From NCBI RefSeq assembly GCF_003987435.1, contig NZ_PIQG01000003.1, forward strand, positions 186,001 to 250,000: 64,000 bases of DNA, written 5' to 3'. Of the stretch, positions 45,914 to 55,502 are shown piece after piece (within the stretch, counting starts at the first letter, position 1; each line of letters opens with the position of its first letter). The notes under the pieces are model-generated. The model did no database searches, was not told where the DNA came from, and worked only from the letters and a program-made list of their open reading frames with translations. The DNA comes from Pseudidiomarina taiwanensis. GTDB lineage: Bacteria > Pseudomonadota > Gammaproteobacteria > Enterobacterales > Alteromonadaceae. A program made the translations under genes and the position numbers.

Positions 45914-46927
45914 ATGTTTGTGGTGCGCCCAATTGCGCCGAGTGATTACTCGGCGCTTTATGATTGTGCGGTTGAGTCTGGTCATGGCTTTACGTCCTTG
46001 CCAGTGGACGAAGGCTTGTTGCAAAAGCGCATTGCGCGTGCACAAGAAGCGTTCGCTCGCCCTCATGTTGCTGAACCTGGCGAAGAAGGCTATTTATTCG
46101 TCATGGAGGAGACCCGTACCGGCGCGGTTGTCGGTTGTAGTGGTATCGAGGCAGCGGTCGGCTTAAGTGATAGTTTTTATCATTACCGGCTTGGCCACGA
46201 AGTGCATCAAAGTGCCAGCCTCGATATTTACAATGCCCAGCAAACATTGACCTTATGCAACGATTACACTGGCTACAGTGAACTCTGTACGTTATTTCTG
46301 CGCGCCCCTTATCGACGTGATATGAACGGTCGTGTGTTGTCGCGTTTTCGGATGCTGTTTATGGCAGAGTTTCGCGAGCGCTTCAGCCAATATGCGATAG
46401 CAGAAATGCGTGGAGTATCCGATGAAGACGGGAACTCACCATTTTGGAGCTGGTTACAGCAGCACTTTTTTAAGCTTGATTTTACTCAAGCAGATTATCT
46501 AACCGGTATTGGTGAGAAAACTTTTGTAGCCGAACTGATGCCACGTCATCCGATTTATGTCAGCTTATTACCAGCGGCAGCTCAAAAGGTAATTGGGCAG
46601 GTTCACGAGAATACTCGCCCAGCGTTGAAAATGCTGCAACACGAAGGTTTCCGCTGCCGCGGGTATGTGGATATTTTTGATGCAGGGCCGACTGTTGAAG
46701 CTGAAATCGAGAATATTCGCAGTGTGCGAGAAAGCGGCCGGTATCAAGTCCACATTGGGGTGGTTAAACAGCCGACCAGATATATTTTGTGCAACACGCG
46801 CGTTGCAGATTTCCGGGCGTTGCAAGCGGATGTTGAGCTGCACGATGAGCAAGTCGTGATTGCGCCTGACGTGGCAGAGGCATTGCGCGTTGGCAACGGT
46901 GATTGGCTGCGTGCGGTCGCCTTGTAG
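45914..46927 (+). CDS. astA: Arginine N-succinyltransferase
   Basis: A 337-residue GNAT-like enzyme that succinylates arginine with succinyl-CoA, opening the AST degradation pathway. MFVVRPIAPSDYSALYDCA opens the family's N-terminal domain. A central SELCTLFLRAPYRRDMNGRVLSRFRMLFMAEFRERF segment (about 121-156) is strongly conserved, and YFKLDF-type and KTFVAELMPRHPIY signatures follow. The length fits. It stands 24 bases after astC and 40 bases before astD. astB and astE are not in the window. Confidence 0.93.
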   Translation: MFVVRPIAPSDYSALYDCAVESGHGFTSLPVDEGLLQKRIARAQEAFARPHVAEPGEEGYLFVMEETRTGAVVGCSGIEAAVGLSDSFYHYRLGHEVHQSASLDIYNAQQTLTLCNDYTGYSELCTLFLRAPYRRDMNGRVLSRFRMLFMAEFRERFSQYAIAEMRGVSDEDGNSPFWSWLQQHFFKLDFTQADYLTGIGEKTFVAELMPRHPIYVSLLPAAAQKVIGQVHENTRPALKMLQHEGFRCRGYVDIFDAGPTVEAEIENIRSVRESGRYQVHIGVVKQPTRYILCNTRVADFRALQADVELHDEQVVIAPDVAEALRVGNGDWLRAVAL

Positions 46928-46946
46928 TCAAGCGAACAGCGAATAA

Positions 46947-48437
<1,491 letters not shown>

Positions 48438-48467
48438 TCCGGTAACGATAAAAATAGAGGACCTCAT

Positions 48468-48884
48468 ATGGCCGCAACAGCAATGCAAGCAAATGTTGAA
48501 TGGCGTCAAAACATGGAGTTTGTGGCGACCGTTGGTTCAGGACATGAGGTCAGCATGGATGGCTCGAAGCAGACGGCTGCAAGCCCAATGGAGCTAGTGC
48601 TGGCGGCTGCAGGCGGATGCTCATCGGTTGATGTAGTGAGTATTCTTGAGAAAACGCGGCAGCAAGTCACTGGCGTACGCTGTGAGGTGTCGGGCGAGCG
48701 CGCGGATGCAACGCCCGCAGTCTTCACTAAGATTCACCTACATTTTATCGTGACCGGGACCGATGTGAACCCAACTCATGTTGAGCGGGCGGTTAAGCTC
48801 TCAGCGGATAAGTACTGTTCCGTTGCGAAAATGCTCGAGGCTAGTGTTGAGCTCACCCACGATTTTCGGATTGAGCCGGCTTAA
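48468..48884 (+). CDS. OsmC family protein, YhfA-like
   Basis: A 138-residue OsmC-fold protein with the conserved cysteines in AAAGGCSSVDVVSIL (about 47) and ADKYCSVAKML (about 117), as in YhfA. The function of YhfA is not firmly known; OsmC relatives act on organic peroxides. It lies between astD and rlmJ, three bases before the rlmJ GTG start, so translation is probably coupled. In E. coli yhfA neighbours crp and prkB; here prkB is still close, but no crp gene is present. Confidence 0.85.
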   Translation: MAATAMQANVEWRQNMEFVATVGSGHEVSMDGSKQTAASPMELVLAAAGGCSSVDVVSILEKTRQQVTGVRCEVSGERADATPAVFTKIHLHFIVTGTDVNPTHVERAVKLSADKYCSVAKMLEASVELTHDFRIEPA

Positions 48885-48887
48885 ACG

Positions 48888-49736
48888 GTGAACTATCGTC
48901 ATTCGTATCATGCGGGTAATTTTGCCGATGTGATGAAGCACGCCTTACTGTGTTTAAGTCTTCAGCATCTACAGCAAAAGCCCAAACCATTTTTTGTGCT
49001 CGATACGCATGCCGGAGTTGGCTTCTATGATGTCACCGATACTCCGGCACAAAAGACCCAAGAGTGGGTTGATGGCATCGGACGGCTCTATCAGCGTCAA
49101 GATATTCCCAACTCACTGCGCCATTATCTGGAGTTGGTCGAACAGGCGAACGCCGGCTCAGCTGAGTTAAAGTTTTATCCTGGCTCGCCTTGGTTTAGTG
49201 CGCAAATGTTGCGTCCTGACGACCGCTTGATCTTGTGTGAGTTACATCCACAAGACGGATTGGCGTTAGCAGAAAACTTTGCAACAGTGCCACAAGTGCA
49301 AGTGAAAACACCCGCTAATGGCTATCAAGAGCTGAAAGCGAATCTCCCCCCGAAAGAAAAACGCGGTATGGTCTTAATTGATCCGCCATTTGAGCAAACC
49401 AATGAATTCGAGCAAGTCGAGAAAGCGCTCACGGCTGCGCTCAAACGTTGGCAGTCGGGCAGCTATGTGGTTTGGTATCCAATCAAAAATGAACAAGGTG
49501 TAGTTGAATTTCAACGCGCCGTAAAAGCGTTAGTCGGACCTGGTGAGAATGTTTTTGCGATTGATTTTTGGGTGCGCTCAGGGCTGACTGCCAAAGGCAT
49601 GAACGGTTGCGGCATGCTGTTTATCAATCCACCTTATCGAGTCGTCCAAGAAAGCCCAGAATTGATGGCTTTCTTGGTGAAAGAACTAGCCCAAGATGCG
49701 CACGCTCACTATCAATTGAGCTGGGTGACGCCTTAA
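48888..49736 (+). CDS. rlmJ: 23S rRNA (adenine(2030)-N6)-methyltransferase
   Basis: A 282-residue SAM-dependent methyltransferase. MNYRHSYHAGNFADVMKHALL at the N-terminus and the catalytic DPPFEQTNEFEQV (about 164-176) are diagnostic of RlmJ, which methylates A2030. The start is a GTG 3 bases after the preceding stop, with no strong Shine-Dalgarno site, so translation is probably coupled to the OsmC gene. The stop overlaps that of the convergent prkB by four bases. Confidence 0.93.
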   Translation: MNYRHSYHAGNFADVMKHALLCLSLQHLQQKPKPFFVLDTHAGVGFYDVTDTPAQKTQEWVDGIGRLYQRQDIPNSLRHYLELVEQANAGSAELKFYPGSPWFSAQMLRPDDRLILCELHPQDGLALAENFATVPQVQVKTPANGYQELKANLPPKEKRGMVLIDPPFEQTNEFEQVEKALTAALKRWQSGSYVVWYPIKNEQGVVEFQRAVKALVGPGENVFAIDFWVRSGLTAKGMNGCGMLFINPPYRVVQESPELMAFLVKELAQDAHAHYQLSWVTP

Positions 49737-50626
49737 CGTTTAAGCCAACTGCCCTCACGACCGAGGCGTTTGTGCTCCATCATTTGTTCAATCAAAGGCG
49801 CCAAAATCAGCTCCATTGCAAACACCATTTTGCCACCTGGGACGACGAGGGTATTCATGCGTGACATAAAAGAGCCGTCAATCATCCGCAGGTAGTAAGG
49901 AAAATCGACGTCTTTTAAGCCACGAAAACGAATGACCACAAAACTCTCATCAAGCGATGGAATATCTTTGGCGCTAAAGGGGTTTGATGTGTCGACCGTT
50001 GGCACTCGCTGGAAATTGATGTGGGTACGCGAGAACTGCGGCACAATATGGTGAATATAATCTTCCATGCTCCGAACGATACTTTGCGTAACGGCTTCAC
50101 GCGAGTGGCCTCGTTCTGAAGTATCACGCATCAGTTTCTGAATCCATTCTAGGTTAACGATGGGAACCATGCCGATCAGCAAATCGACGTACTGGGCAAC
50201 ATCGTAATCCTGCCCAACTACGCCACCGTGTAAGCCCTCATAAAAGAGCAAATCCGTTGCTTCGGGCAAATCTTCCCATGGGGTAAAAGTACCGGGCATT
50301 TGATTATACGGAACCGCTTCATCAAAGCTGTGCAGGTAACGGCGCGTTTGCCCTAATCCGGTCTCGCTGTATTGCCGAAACAAGCCTTCTAACCGATTAA
50401 AATCATTCGCTTCTGGACCAAAATAGCTAATATCGCGCCCTTGTTCCTGTGCTTTGCGAATCGCAACTTCCATTTCTGGACGTGAGTAGCGATGGAAACT
50501 ATCGCCCTCAACAAAGGCTGCGGTAAGACGCTGACTGCGAAAGATATGGCGTAAAGCCTGACTGGTGGTCGTGGTTCCGGCTCCAGAAGAACCGGTGACT
50601 GCGATAATCGGATGCTGGCTCGACAT
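49733..50626 (-). CDS. prkB: Phosphoribulokinase family protein PrkB
   Basis: A 297-residue P-loop kinase with GSSGAGTTTTSQ (about 13-24) as Walker A. Further signatures are the EGDSFHRYSRPEM segment near 40-52 and the FYEGLHGGVV motif. It belongs to the proteobacterial PrkB group related to Calvin-cycle phosphoribulokinase. No RuBisCO gene is in view, so a role in CO2 fixation is not implied, and the physiological role in gammaproteobacteria is unclear. The length is as in E. coli (289). It converges on rlmJ. Confidence 0.9.
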   Translation of the reverse strand: MSSQHPIIAVTGSSGAGTTTTSQALRHIFRSQRLTAAFVEGDSFHRYSRPEMEVAIRKAQEQGRDISYFGPEANDFNRLEGLFRQYSETGLGQTRRYLHSFDEAVPYNQMPGTFTPWEDLPEATDLLFYEGLHGGVVGQDYDVAQYVDLLIGMVPIVNLEWIQKLMRDTSERGHSREAVTQSIVRSMEDYIHHIVPQFSRTHINFQRVPTVDTSNPFSAKDIPSLDESFVVIRFRGLKDVDFPYYLRMIDGSFMSRMNTLVVPGGKMVFAMELILAPLIEQMMEHKRLGREGSWLKR

Positions 50627-50677
50627 GCGTCCTCCGTAAACATTGAATGAATGTTATACGGGGTCGGCGGCCATTGA

Positions 50678-50911
50678 TCAATAGTGAGGCGGAATCTCGC
50701 TGGCTGGATCAGCTGGGTCAGAATCGTTTTGTTCTTGTAATTGTTGAAACTTTTCTGCCATCAGTTGCAAGCGCCGCTCGAGTAATCTGAGTTGCTCATC
50801 TTGTTGAGCAATCACTCGATTTAACGCATCAATCGTGTCTTCTTGAAAAGCGAATTGGCTCTCTAAATTCGCGAGTCGCATCAGGATCTCGTCATCTGAG
50901 CGCACAGTCAT
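50678..50911 (-). CDS. slyX: SlyX family protein
   Basis: A 77-residue coiled-coil protein. The start at 50911 (MTVRSDDEILMRLANLE) is chosen because the long open frame upstream crosses the fkpA promoter and has no family similarity. The rest is one amphipathic helix (DTIDALNRVIAQQDEQLRLLERRLQLMAEKFQQL), followed by an acidic linker and the conserved C-terminal PPHY. The function is not established. It is divergent from fkpA, as in E. coli. Confidence 0.9.
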   Translation of the reverse strand: MTVRSDDEILMRLANLESQFAFQEDTIDALNRVIAQQDEQLRLLERRLQLMAEKFQQLQEQNDSDPADPASEIPPHY

Positions 50912-50997
50912 AGGCAAACCCCATTGTTTGTGTGTAGTATAAGGGACGCGTAGAATTAGACCTGAGTTAGAATTTGAATTCAATAATGGAGCATTAA

Positions 50998-51777
50998 ATG
51001 AAGTATTCTGTGAAGCCCATCGCCCTGAGTCTTGTCGCTGTCGCTTTGTTCGGCTGTAGCAAACCAGAGCCATATCCAGTGCTGGCGGAAGCGCCCACTG
51101 ACGAAAAAGCCAAAATGGCCTATGCACTTGGCGCCTCGGTTGGTGGTTTTGTCGGCGATAACTTAGACCAGCAAGAAGAAGGCGGTTATGAGATCGATCG
51201 GCAAATGGTGATTGCGGGTTTTGTTGACGCGCTTAAGGCGGAAGCAAAAATTTCTGAGGAAGAAGCCGATCAGTTATTAACTCAAATGCAGCAAGAAGCG
51301 ACCAGCATGCGGCAAGAGACCCTTGGTGGTAAAGCGAAAGCAGAAGGTGAAGCCTATCTCGCGGAAAATGCGCAGAAAGAAGGGGTTGTTGTCACCGAGT
51401 CAGGGTTGCAATACGAAGTATTAAGCGAAGCGCCTGCGGATGCACCTAAGCCAGTCGCAACGGATATTGTTGAAGTGCACTATGAAGGGACACTGATCAA
51501 TGGTGAAGTATTCGATAGCTCACTGCAGCGTGGCCAATCTGCGGTATTCCCGCTCAACCGTGTCATTAAAGGTTGGACAGAAGGCGTACAGTTAATGGGT
51601 GTTGGCTCGAAATATCGCTTCGTCATTCCAGCTGATTTGGCATATGGTGACCGAGAAGTCGCTGGAGGCGCAATTCCGCCTTCATCAACACTGATTTTTG
51701 AAGTTGAATTACTCGACATCAAACCACAAGAGGCACCTGCTGCAGACGTAGAAGTCGGCAGTGAAGGTGGTCAGTAA
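50998..51777 (+). CDS. fkpA: FKBP-type peptidyl-prolyl isomerase, predicted lipoprotein (FkpA/Mip type)
   Basis: A 259-residue chaperone. An N-terminal lipoprotein signal ends in ALFGC (Cys20), so the protein is probably lipid-anchored, unlike soluble periplasmic E. coli FkpA. A helical dimerisation domain (about 30-120, with MAYALGASVGGFVGDNL) precedes the FKBP domain (about 150-240) with VHYEGTLINGEVFDSS, FPLNRVIKGWTEGVQLM and IPADLAYGDREV. The Asp, Phe, Trp and Tyr of the active pocket are conserved. A short Ala/Glu-rich tail follows. It ends at a strong terminator. Confidence 0.9.
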   Translation: MKYSVKPIALSLVAVALFGCSKPEPYPVLAEAPTDEKAKMAYALGASVGGFVGDNLDQQEEGGYEIDRQMVIAGFVDALKAEAKISEEEADQLLTQMQQEATSMRQETLGGKAKAEGEAYLAENAQKEGVVVTESGLQYEVLSEAPADAPKPVATDIVEVHYEGTLINGEVFDSSLQRGQSAVFPLNRVIKGWTEGVQLMGVGSKYRFVIPADLAYGDREVAGGAIPPSSTLIFEVELLDIKPQEAPAADVEVGSEGGQ

Positions 51778-51792
51778 GACTAAGCCATAAAC

Positions 51793-51822
51793 AAAAAAAG
51801 CCAGCATCTGCTGGCTTTTTTT
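51793..51822. terminator. Bidirectional terminator between fkpA and rsd
   Basis: AAAAAAAGCCAGCA (51793-51806) pairs with TGCTGGCTTTTTTT (51809-51822) around a two-base loop (a real loop would open one or more closing pairs). Poly-A and poly-T flanks let it work for both convergent genes; its last bases overlap the rsd stop codon. Confidence 0.93.
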
Positions 51823-52294
51823 ATGACATCAAATCATGTTCTTCGAGAGTGGCGAGTAAGCGATCCTCAAACTCCATTCGTAATTCGAGGGCCTCACCGA
51901 GTTCGGCAAGATCGCGATCAAAGTTCGGGAGTTGCTGTTGGTCTGTCGCCTCACTGTAGGCGTCATTGAAATCGAGTGCGATTTCGGTGGTATCACTAAT
52001 CAGCGGAAAGACATCGTCGGCGACTTGTCGGGTTATAGCCGGTGCTCGATGAGAGTGCTGGATAATCTGATCGTAAATTTCAAAATGACCGGCAGAAATA
52101 TAATCGACCATAATTTCACAAAACTCGCGTATCAGCTGTGCGTCAGGCAGCGGGGTCGCGTCACGCTCTTGATGACCGGTCACGACCAACTGACAGTACT
52201 TGACCAGTAGCTGTTGGCGCTCGTCCAACCATCGGTCGATCGCAGCATTTTGTCCTTGCCAACGTTGTTGAGCGGCTTGTTGCCGTTTTAACAT
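51821..52294 (-). CDS. rsd: Rsd/AlgQ anti-RNA polymerase sigma70 factor
   Basis: A 157-residue protein that sequesters sigma70 in stationary phase. IDRWLDERQQLLVKYCQLV (19-37), FCEIMVDYISAGHFEIYDQI (about 58-77) and the C-terminal LAELGEALELRMEFEDRLL (about 130-148) align well with E. coli Rsd, including its length (158). The gene is divergent from nudC, with hemE after it, repeating the E. coli rsd-nudC-hemE neighbourhood. Confidence 0.9.
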   Translation of the reverse strand: MLKRQQAAQQRWQGQNAAIDRWLDERQQLLVKYCQLVVTGHQERDATPLPDAQLIREFCEIMVDYISAGHFEIYDQIIQHSHRAPAITRQVADDVFPLISDTTEIALDFNDAYSEATDQQQLPNFDRDLAELGEALELRMEFEDRLLATLEEHDLMS

Positions 52295-52377
52295 AAGTCT
52301 TCCTCAGTTATGATGTTCCAACATACTGATAACCGCCCTTAGGCGTCAACTTTTTTCAGCCAAAATGGAGTCCAGTT

Positions 52378-53190
52378 ATGCTGAAACCCTATCAAACTCC
52401 GGCCCGTGATGAGCCTGCTTGGTGGTTTGTGATTTCGGCAGGCAATATGCTCCTTGATCAGAATAATATGCCACCTCATGGTGCTTTGGAGCTGCTGCGC
52501 TGGCCCGATCTTACTGATTATACTGTGGTCCATTTAGGGCGCTTGCGTGAACGCAACTGCTACTTAGTTATCGCTGATCTTGATGACCCTAATTTCACTG
52601 AACTTGGCCAATTCGAATCGGTGCGACTGCTTATTCAGCAGCAAGATGAGGAATTATTCGCTCTTGCTGCGCGCGCAAAACAAGTGACCGAGTTTATTCA
52701 AACCCATCGTTACTGTGGTCGCTGTGGGAGTCGCATGGAGGTGATTGATTGGGAATTGGCGATGCAGTGTAATCGTTGTCAGCATCGCTGTTATCCTCGT
52801 ATTTCACCGTGCGTTATCGTTGCGATTACCAAGCAAAACAAAATTTTACTGGCACGTGGTAAGCGTCATCGCGAAGGATTATTTTCTGTCTTAGCTGGCT
52901 TTATTGAAGCCGGTGAGACCGTCGAGCAAGGACTCGCCCGCGAAGTGCACGAAGAGGCTGGTATTCGAATCAAAAACATTGAGTATGTCGGCAGTCAACC
53001 TTGGCCCTTTCCACATTCGTTGATGCTGGGGTTCGTTGCCGAGTGGGAAAGCGGAGAATTACGACTTGATCCATTTGAGCTCGAGCAAGGCAACTGGTTC
53101 GGCTTTGATGAGCTGCCAGAAACCCCGCAACCCGGGTCAATTGCGGATCGACTAATTCAAGCCGCACGAGCCAAAATTGAGCAAGCGTAA
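52378..53190 (+). CDS. nudC: NAD-capped RNA hydrolase / NADH pyrophosphatase NudC
   Basis: A 270-residue Nudix enzyme removing NAD caps from RNA and cleaving NADH. The zinc ribbon CGRCGSRM...CNRCQHRCYPRI is at about 116-140. The Nudix box GFIEAGETVEQGLAREVHEEAGI (about 178-200) has the metal-binding Glu residues. The SQPWPFPHSLMLGF motif following it marks the NudC branch. The first ATG after a GGAG site is used. hemE follows after 54 bases. Confidence 0.94.
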   Translation: MLKPYQTPARDEPAWWFVISAGNMLLDQNNMPPHGALELLRWPDLTDYTVVHLGRLRERNCYLVIADLDDPNFTELGQFESVRLLIQQQDEELFALAARAKQVTEFIQTHRYCGRCGSRMEVIDWELAMQCNRCQHRCYPRISPCVIVAITKQNKILLARGKRHREGLFSVLAGFIEAGETVEQGLAREVHEEAGIRIKNIEYVGSQPWPFPHSLMLGFVAEWESGELRLDPFELEQGNWFGFDELPETPQPGSIADRLIQAARAKIEQA

Positions 53191-53244
53191 GTACGCATAA
53201 GCTGTTAAAATACGGCTTCGCAAAATAATGATGTAGAGAGAACC

Positions 53245-54324
53245 ATGAGCCAAGCAAAACCTGACTTGCAGAACGATCTTTATTTGCGCGCACTCCTGCG
53301 CCAACCCACTGAGCGGACTCCAATTTGGATGATGCGCCAGGCTGGACGTTATCTACCCGAGTATCGCAAAGTTCGCCAGCAAGCAGGCGACTTTATGGCG
53401 TTATGTCAAAACCCTGAGTTGGCTTGTGAAGTGACGTTACAACCGCTTCGTCGCTTCCCTCTCGATGCAGCCATTCTATTTTCCGATATTCTAACGATTC
53501 CCGATGCCATGGGGCTTGGTCTCTATTTCGAAGCGGGTGAAGGTCCTCGCTTCGAGCGTCCGGTGCGAACACTTGATGCAATTGAAAAGCTTGGGGTACC
53601 TGATCCGGAGCAAGAACTTGGCTATGTGATGGATGCAGTTCGTACGATTCGCCGTGAGCTTGGGGGTAAAGTTCCATTGATCGGCTTCTCTGGTAGTCCA
53701 TGGACACTGGCGACCTACATGGTTGAAGGTGGGAGTACCAAGAATTTTAGTGTGATCAAGAAGATGCTGTTTGCTGAACCGCAAGCGCTGCACCTGCTGC
53801 TGGATAAGCTGGCGCAGTCGGTCACGTCATATTTGAATGCGCAAATTGCCGCAGGCGCGCAAGCGGTGATGATTTTCGATACCTGGGGTGGAGTGTTGAG
53901 TCCGCGCGATTACCGTGAGTTCTCGCTTGCCTACATGGATAAAATCGTCAAAGGCTTAACCCGTGAAGCAGATGGCCGCACTGTTCCGGTTACATTGTTT
54001 ACCAAAAATGGCGGCGCTTGGTTGCCGGATATGGCCGCGACTGGCTGTGATGCACTTGGGGTTGATTGGACCACTAATCTTGGCGATGCGCGGGCAGCGG
54101 TGAAGGGACAAGTTGCCCTGCAAGGGAATATGGATCCAAGTGTTCTTTATGCACCACCGGCTCGAATTGAAGCTGAGGTTGCCAGTATTTTAGCTAGTTA
54201 CGGACAAGGTACTGGGCATGTTATGAACCTAGGTCACGGCATTCATCCTGAGGTTGATCCTGACCATGCCGCGGCTTTTATTGAAGCTGTTCACAAATTA
54301 AGCCCCGCCTACCATAACGAATAA
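53245..54324 (+). CDS. hemE: Uroporphyrinogen decarboxylase
   Basis: A 359-residue cytosolic enzyme converting uroporphyrinogen III to coproporphyrinogen III in haem synthesis. The signature [16 protein letters not shown] is at about 26-41, and [17 protein letters not shown] and [17 protein letters not shown] follow. The catalytic Asp is in FSDIL. Length is normal (E. coli 354). It feeds haem to the cytochrome bd oxidase and catalase encoded elsewhere in the window. The RND adaptor gene starts 126 bases downstream. Confidence 0.95.
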   Translation: MSQAKPDLQNDLYLRALLRQPTERTPIWMMRQAGRYLPEYRKVRQQAGDFMALCQNPELACEVTLQPLRRFPLDAAILFSDILTIPDAMGLGLYFEAGEGPRFERPVRTLDAIEKLGVPDPEQELGYVMDAVRTIRRELGGKVPLIGFSGSPWTLATYMVEGGSTKNFSVIKKMLFAEPQALHLLLDKLAQSVTSYLNAQIAAGAQAVMIFDTWGGVLSPRDYREFSLAYMDKIVKGLTREADGRTVPVTLFTKNGGAWLPDMAATGCDALGVDWTTNLGDARAAVKGQVALQGNMDPSVLYAPPARIEAEVASILASYGQGTGHVMNLGHGIHPEVDPDHAAAFIEAVHKLSPAYHNE

Positions 54325-54449
54325 CTGATCCGCTTTTGCGGTAAACCTCGTTTTAACAGCGTTGAAGCGGGACGCCGGTCCCGCTGAGCTGCGTTACAAT
54401 GACATCAGCCAAATTTTTCTTTGCGATTGCAGTAAGGAAGCAAAACACT

Positions 54450-55499
54450 ATGCGCAAATTTATGAATCCAGTTTCGATTTTTCTTGTGGTATTCTCTGCT
54501 GCCGCATTGTACTTGTGGTTTTTATACCAGCCGGCTGGGCAAGCAGAACGCCCGCAAATGGCAGTTCCGGTTGCGGCTGAGCAAGTTCAACTACGTGAAT
54601 ACCGCGATATCATCGAAGCGCTCGGCACCGCAAAAGCGAACGAATCGATTGTGGTGACCGCACAAGCTCAAGATGTGGTCACTGCGATTCATTTTGATGA
54701 TGGGGATACGGTTGCGGCGAATCAATTGTTGCTAGAGCTTGATACGCGTGAGGAACGCGCTCGCGTTGAAGAATTAGAGTTTCGCCTTGAAGAGGCTCAA
54801 CGCCAGGCCCAGCGGTTACGCAACCTACGTTCGCAAAATGCCGCCTCGCAACAACAGCTCGAAGCACAAGAAGTTGTGGTGAAAGAGACCCTTGCGAGTT
54901 TAGAAGTGGCACAAACGCAGTTAGCAGAGAAGCAAATTCGGGCGCCATTTGCAGGGCAACTCGGAATTCGTGATGTCTCGGTCGGCTCACTGGTTAGCCC
55001 GGGTCAACAAATTACCACGCTCGATGACTTGAACCCGATCAAGCTCGACTTTAATGTCCCAGAACTGCAATTCGCAAGTTTACAAGTTGGCCAGCAAATT
55101 TCTGCGACCAGCGGAGCTTATCCTGGTGAAGTCTTTACCGGCATGATTCGCTCGATTGATTCACGCATTGACCCAGCGACCCGTTCGATTTTAGTGCGCG
55201 CAACCATCAACAATGATGACCAACGGATTCGTCCGGGGATGTTGTTGAAAGTTACTCTTTTGCGCAGTGTCGAGCAGACCATGATTCTGCCCGAGCAGGC
55301 CATTGTCCCTATTGAAGACCGCCATTATGTCTATCGTGTCAAAGCTGATAACACCGTAGAACAAGTTCAGGTAGTCACGGGACGACGTAAGCCTGGCTTG
55401 GTTGAAATTATTTCTGGCATCGAAGTGGGTGATACGATTGTCACCGATGGCATAGTGCGGATGCGCGATGGCATAGCGGTTAACGTGCGCGAGGGTTAA
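54450..55499 (+). CDS. RND efflux periplasmic adaptor (membrane fusion protein)
   Basis: A 349-residue periplasmic adaptor. The start at 54450 (MRKFMNPVSIFLVV) puts a membrane anchor at the N-terminus; an open frame 51 bases longer is possible but lacks a good ribosome site. A lipoyl/hairpin region comes first (about 65-160, with a coiled-coil RVEELEFRLEEAQRQAQRLRNL). The beta-barrel FAGQLGIRDVSVGSLVSPGQ follows, then a membrane-proximal domain. The permease gene starts 3 bases downstream. Substrates may be drugs, bile-like compounds or metabolites. Confidence 0.9.
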   Translation: MRKFMNPVSIFLVVFSAAALYLWFLYQPAGQAERPQMAVPVAAEQVQLREYRDIIEALGTAKANESIVVTAQAQDVVTAIHFDDGDTVAANQLLLELDTREERARVEELEFRLEEAQRQAQRLRNLRSQNAASQQQLEAQEVVVKETLASLEVAQTQLAEKQIRAPFAGQLGIRDVSVGSLVSPGQQITTLDDLNPIKLDFNVPELQFASLQVGQQISATSGAYPGEVFTGMIRSIDSRIDPATRSILVRATINNDDQRIRPGMLLKVTLLRSVEQTMILPEQAIVPIEDRHYVYRVKADNTVEQVQVVTGRRKPGLVEIISGIEVGDTIVTDGIVRMRDGIAVNVREG

Positions 55500-55502
55500 A
55501 TT

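Noticed and set aside
50912-51127. Long N-terminal extension of the slyX frame
   Set aside because: It crosses the fkpA start and promoter region and is unlike any SlyX; the family start is at 50911.
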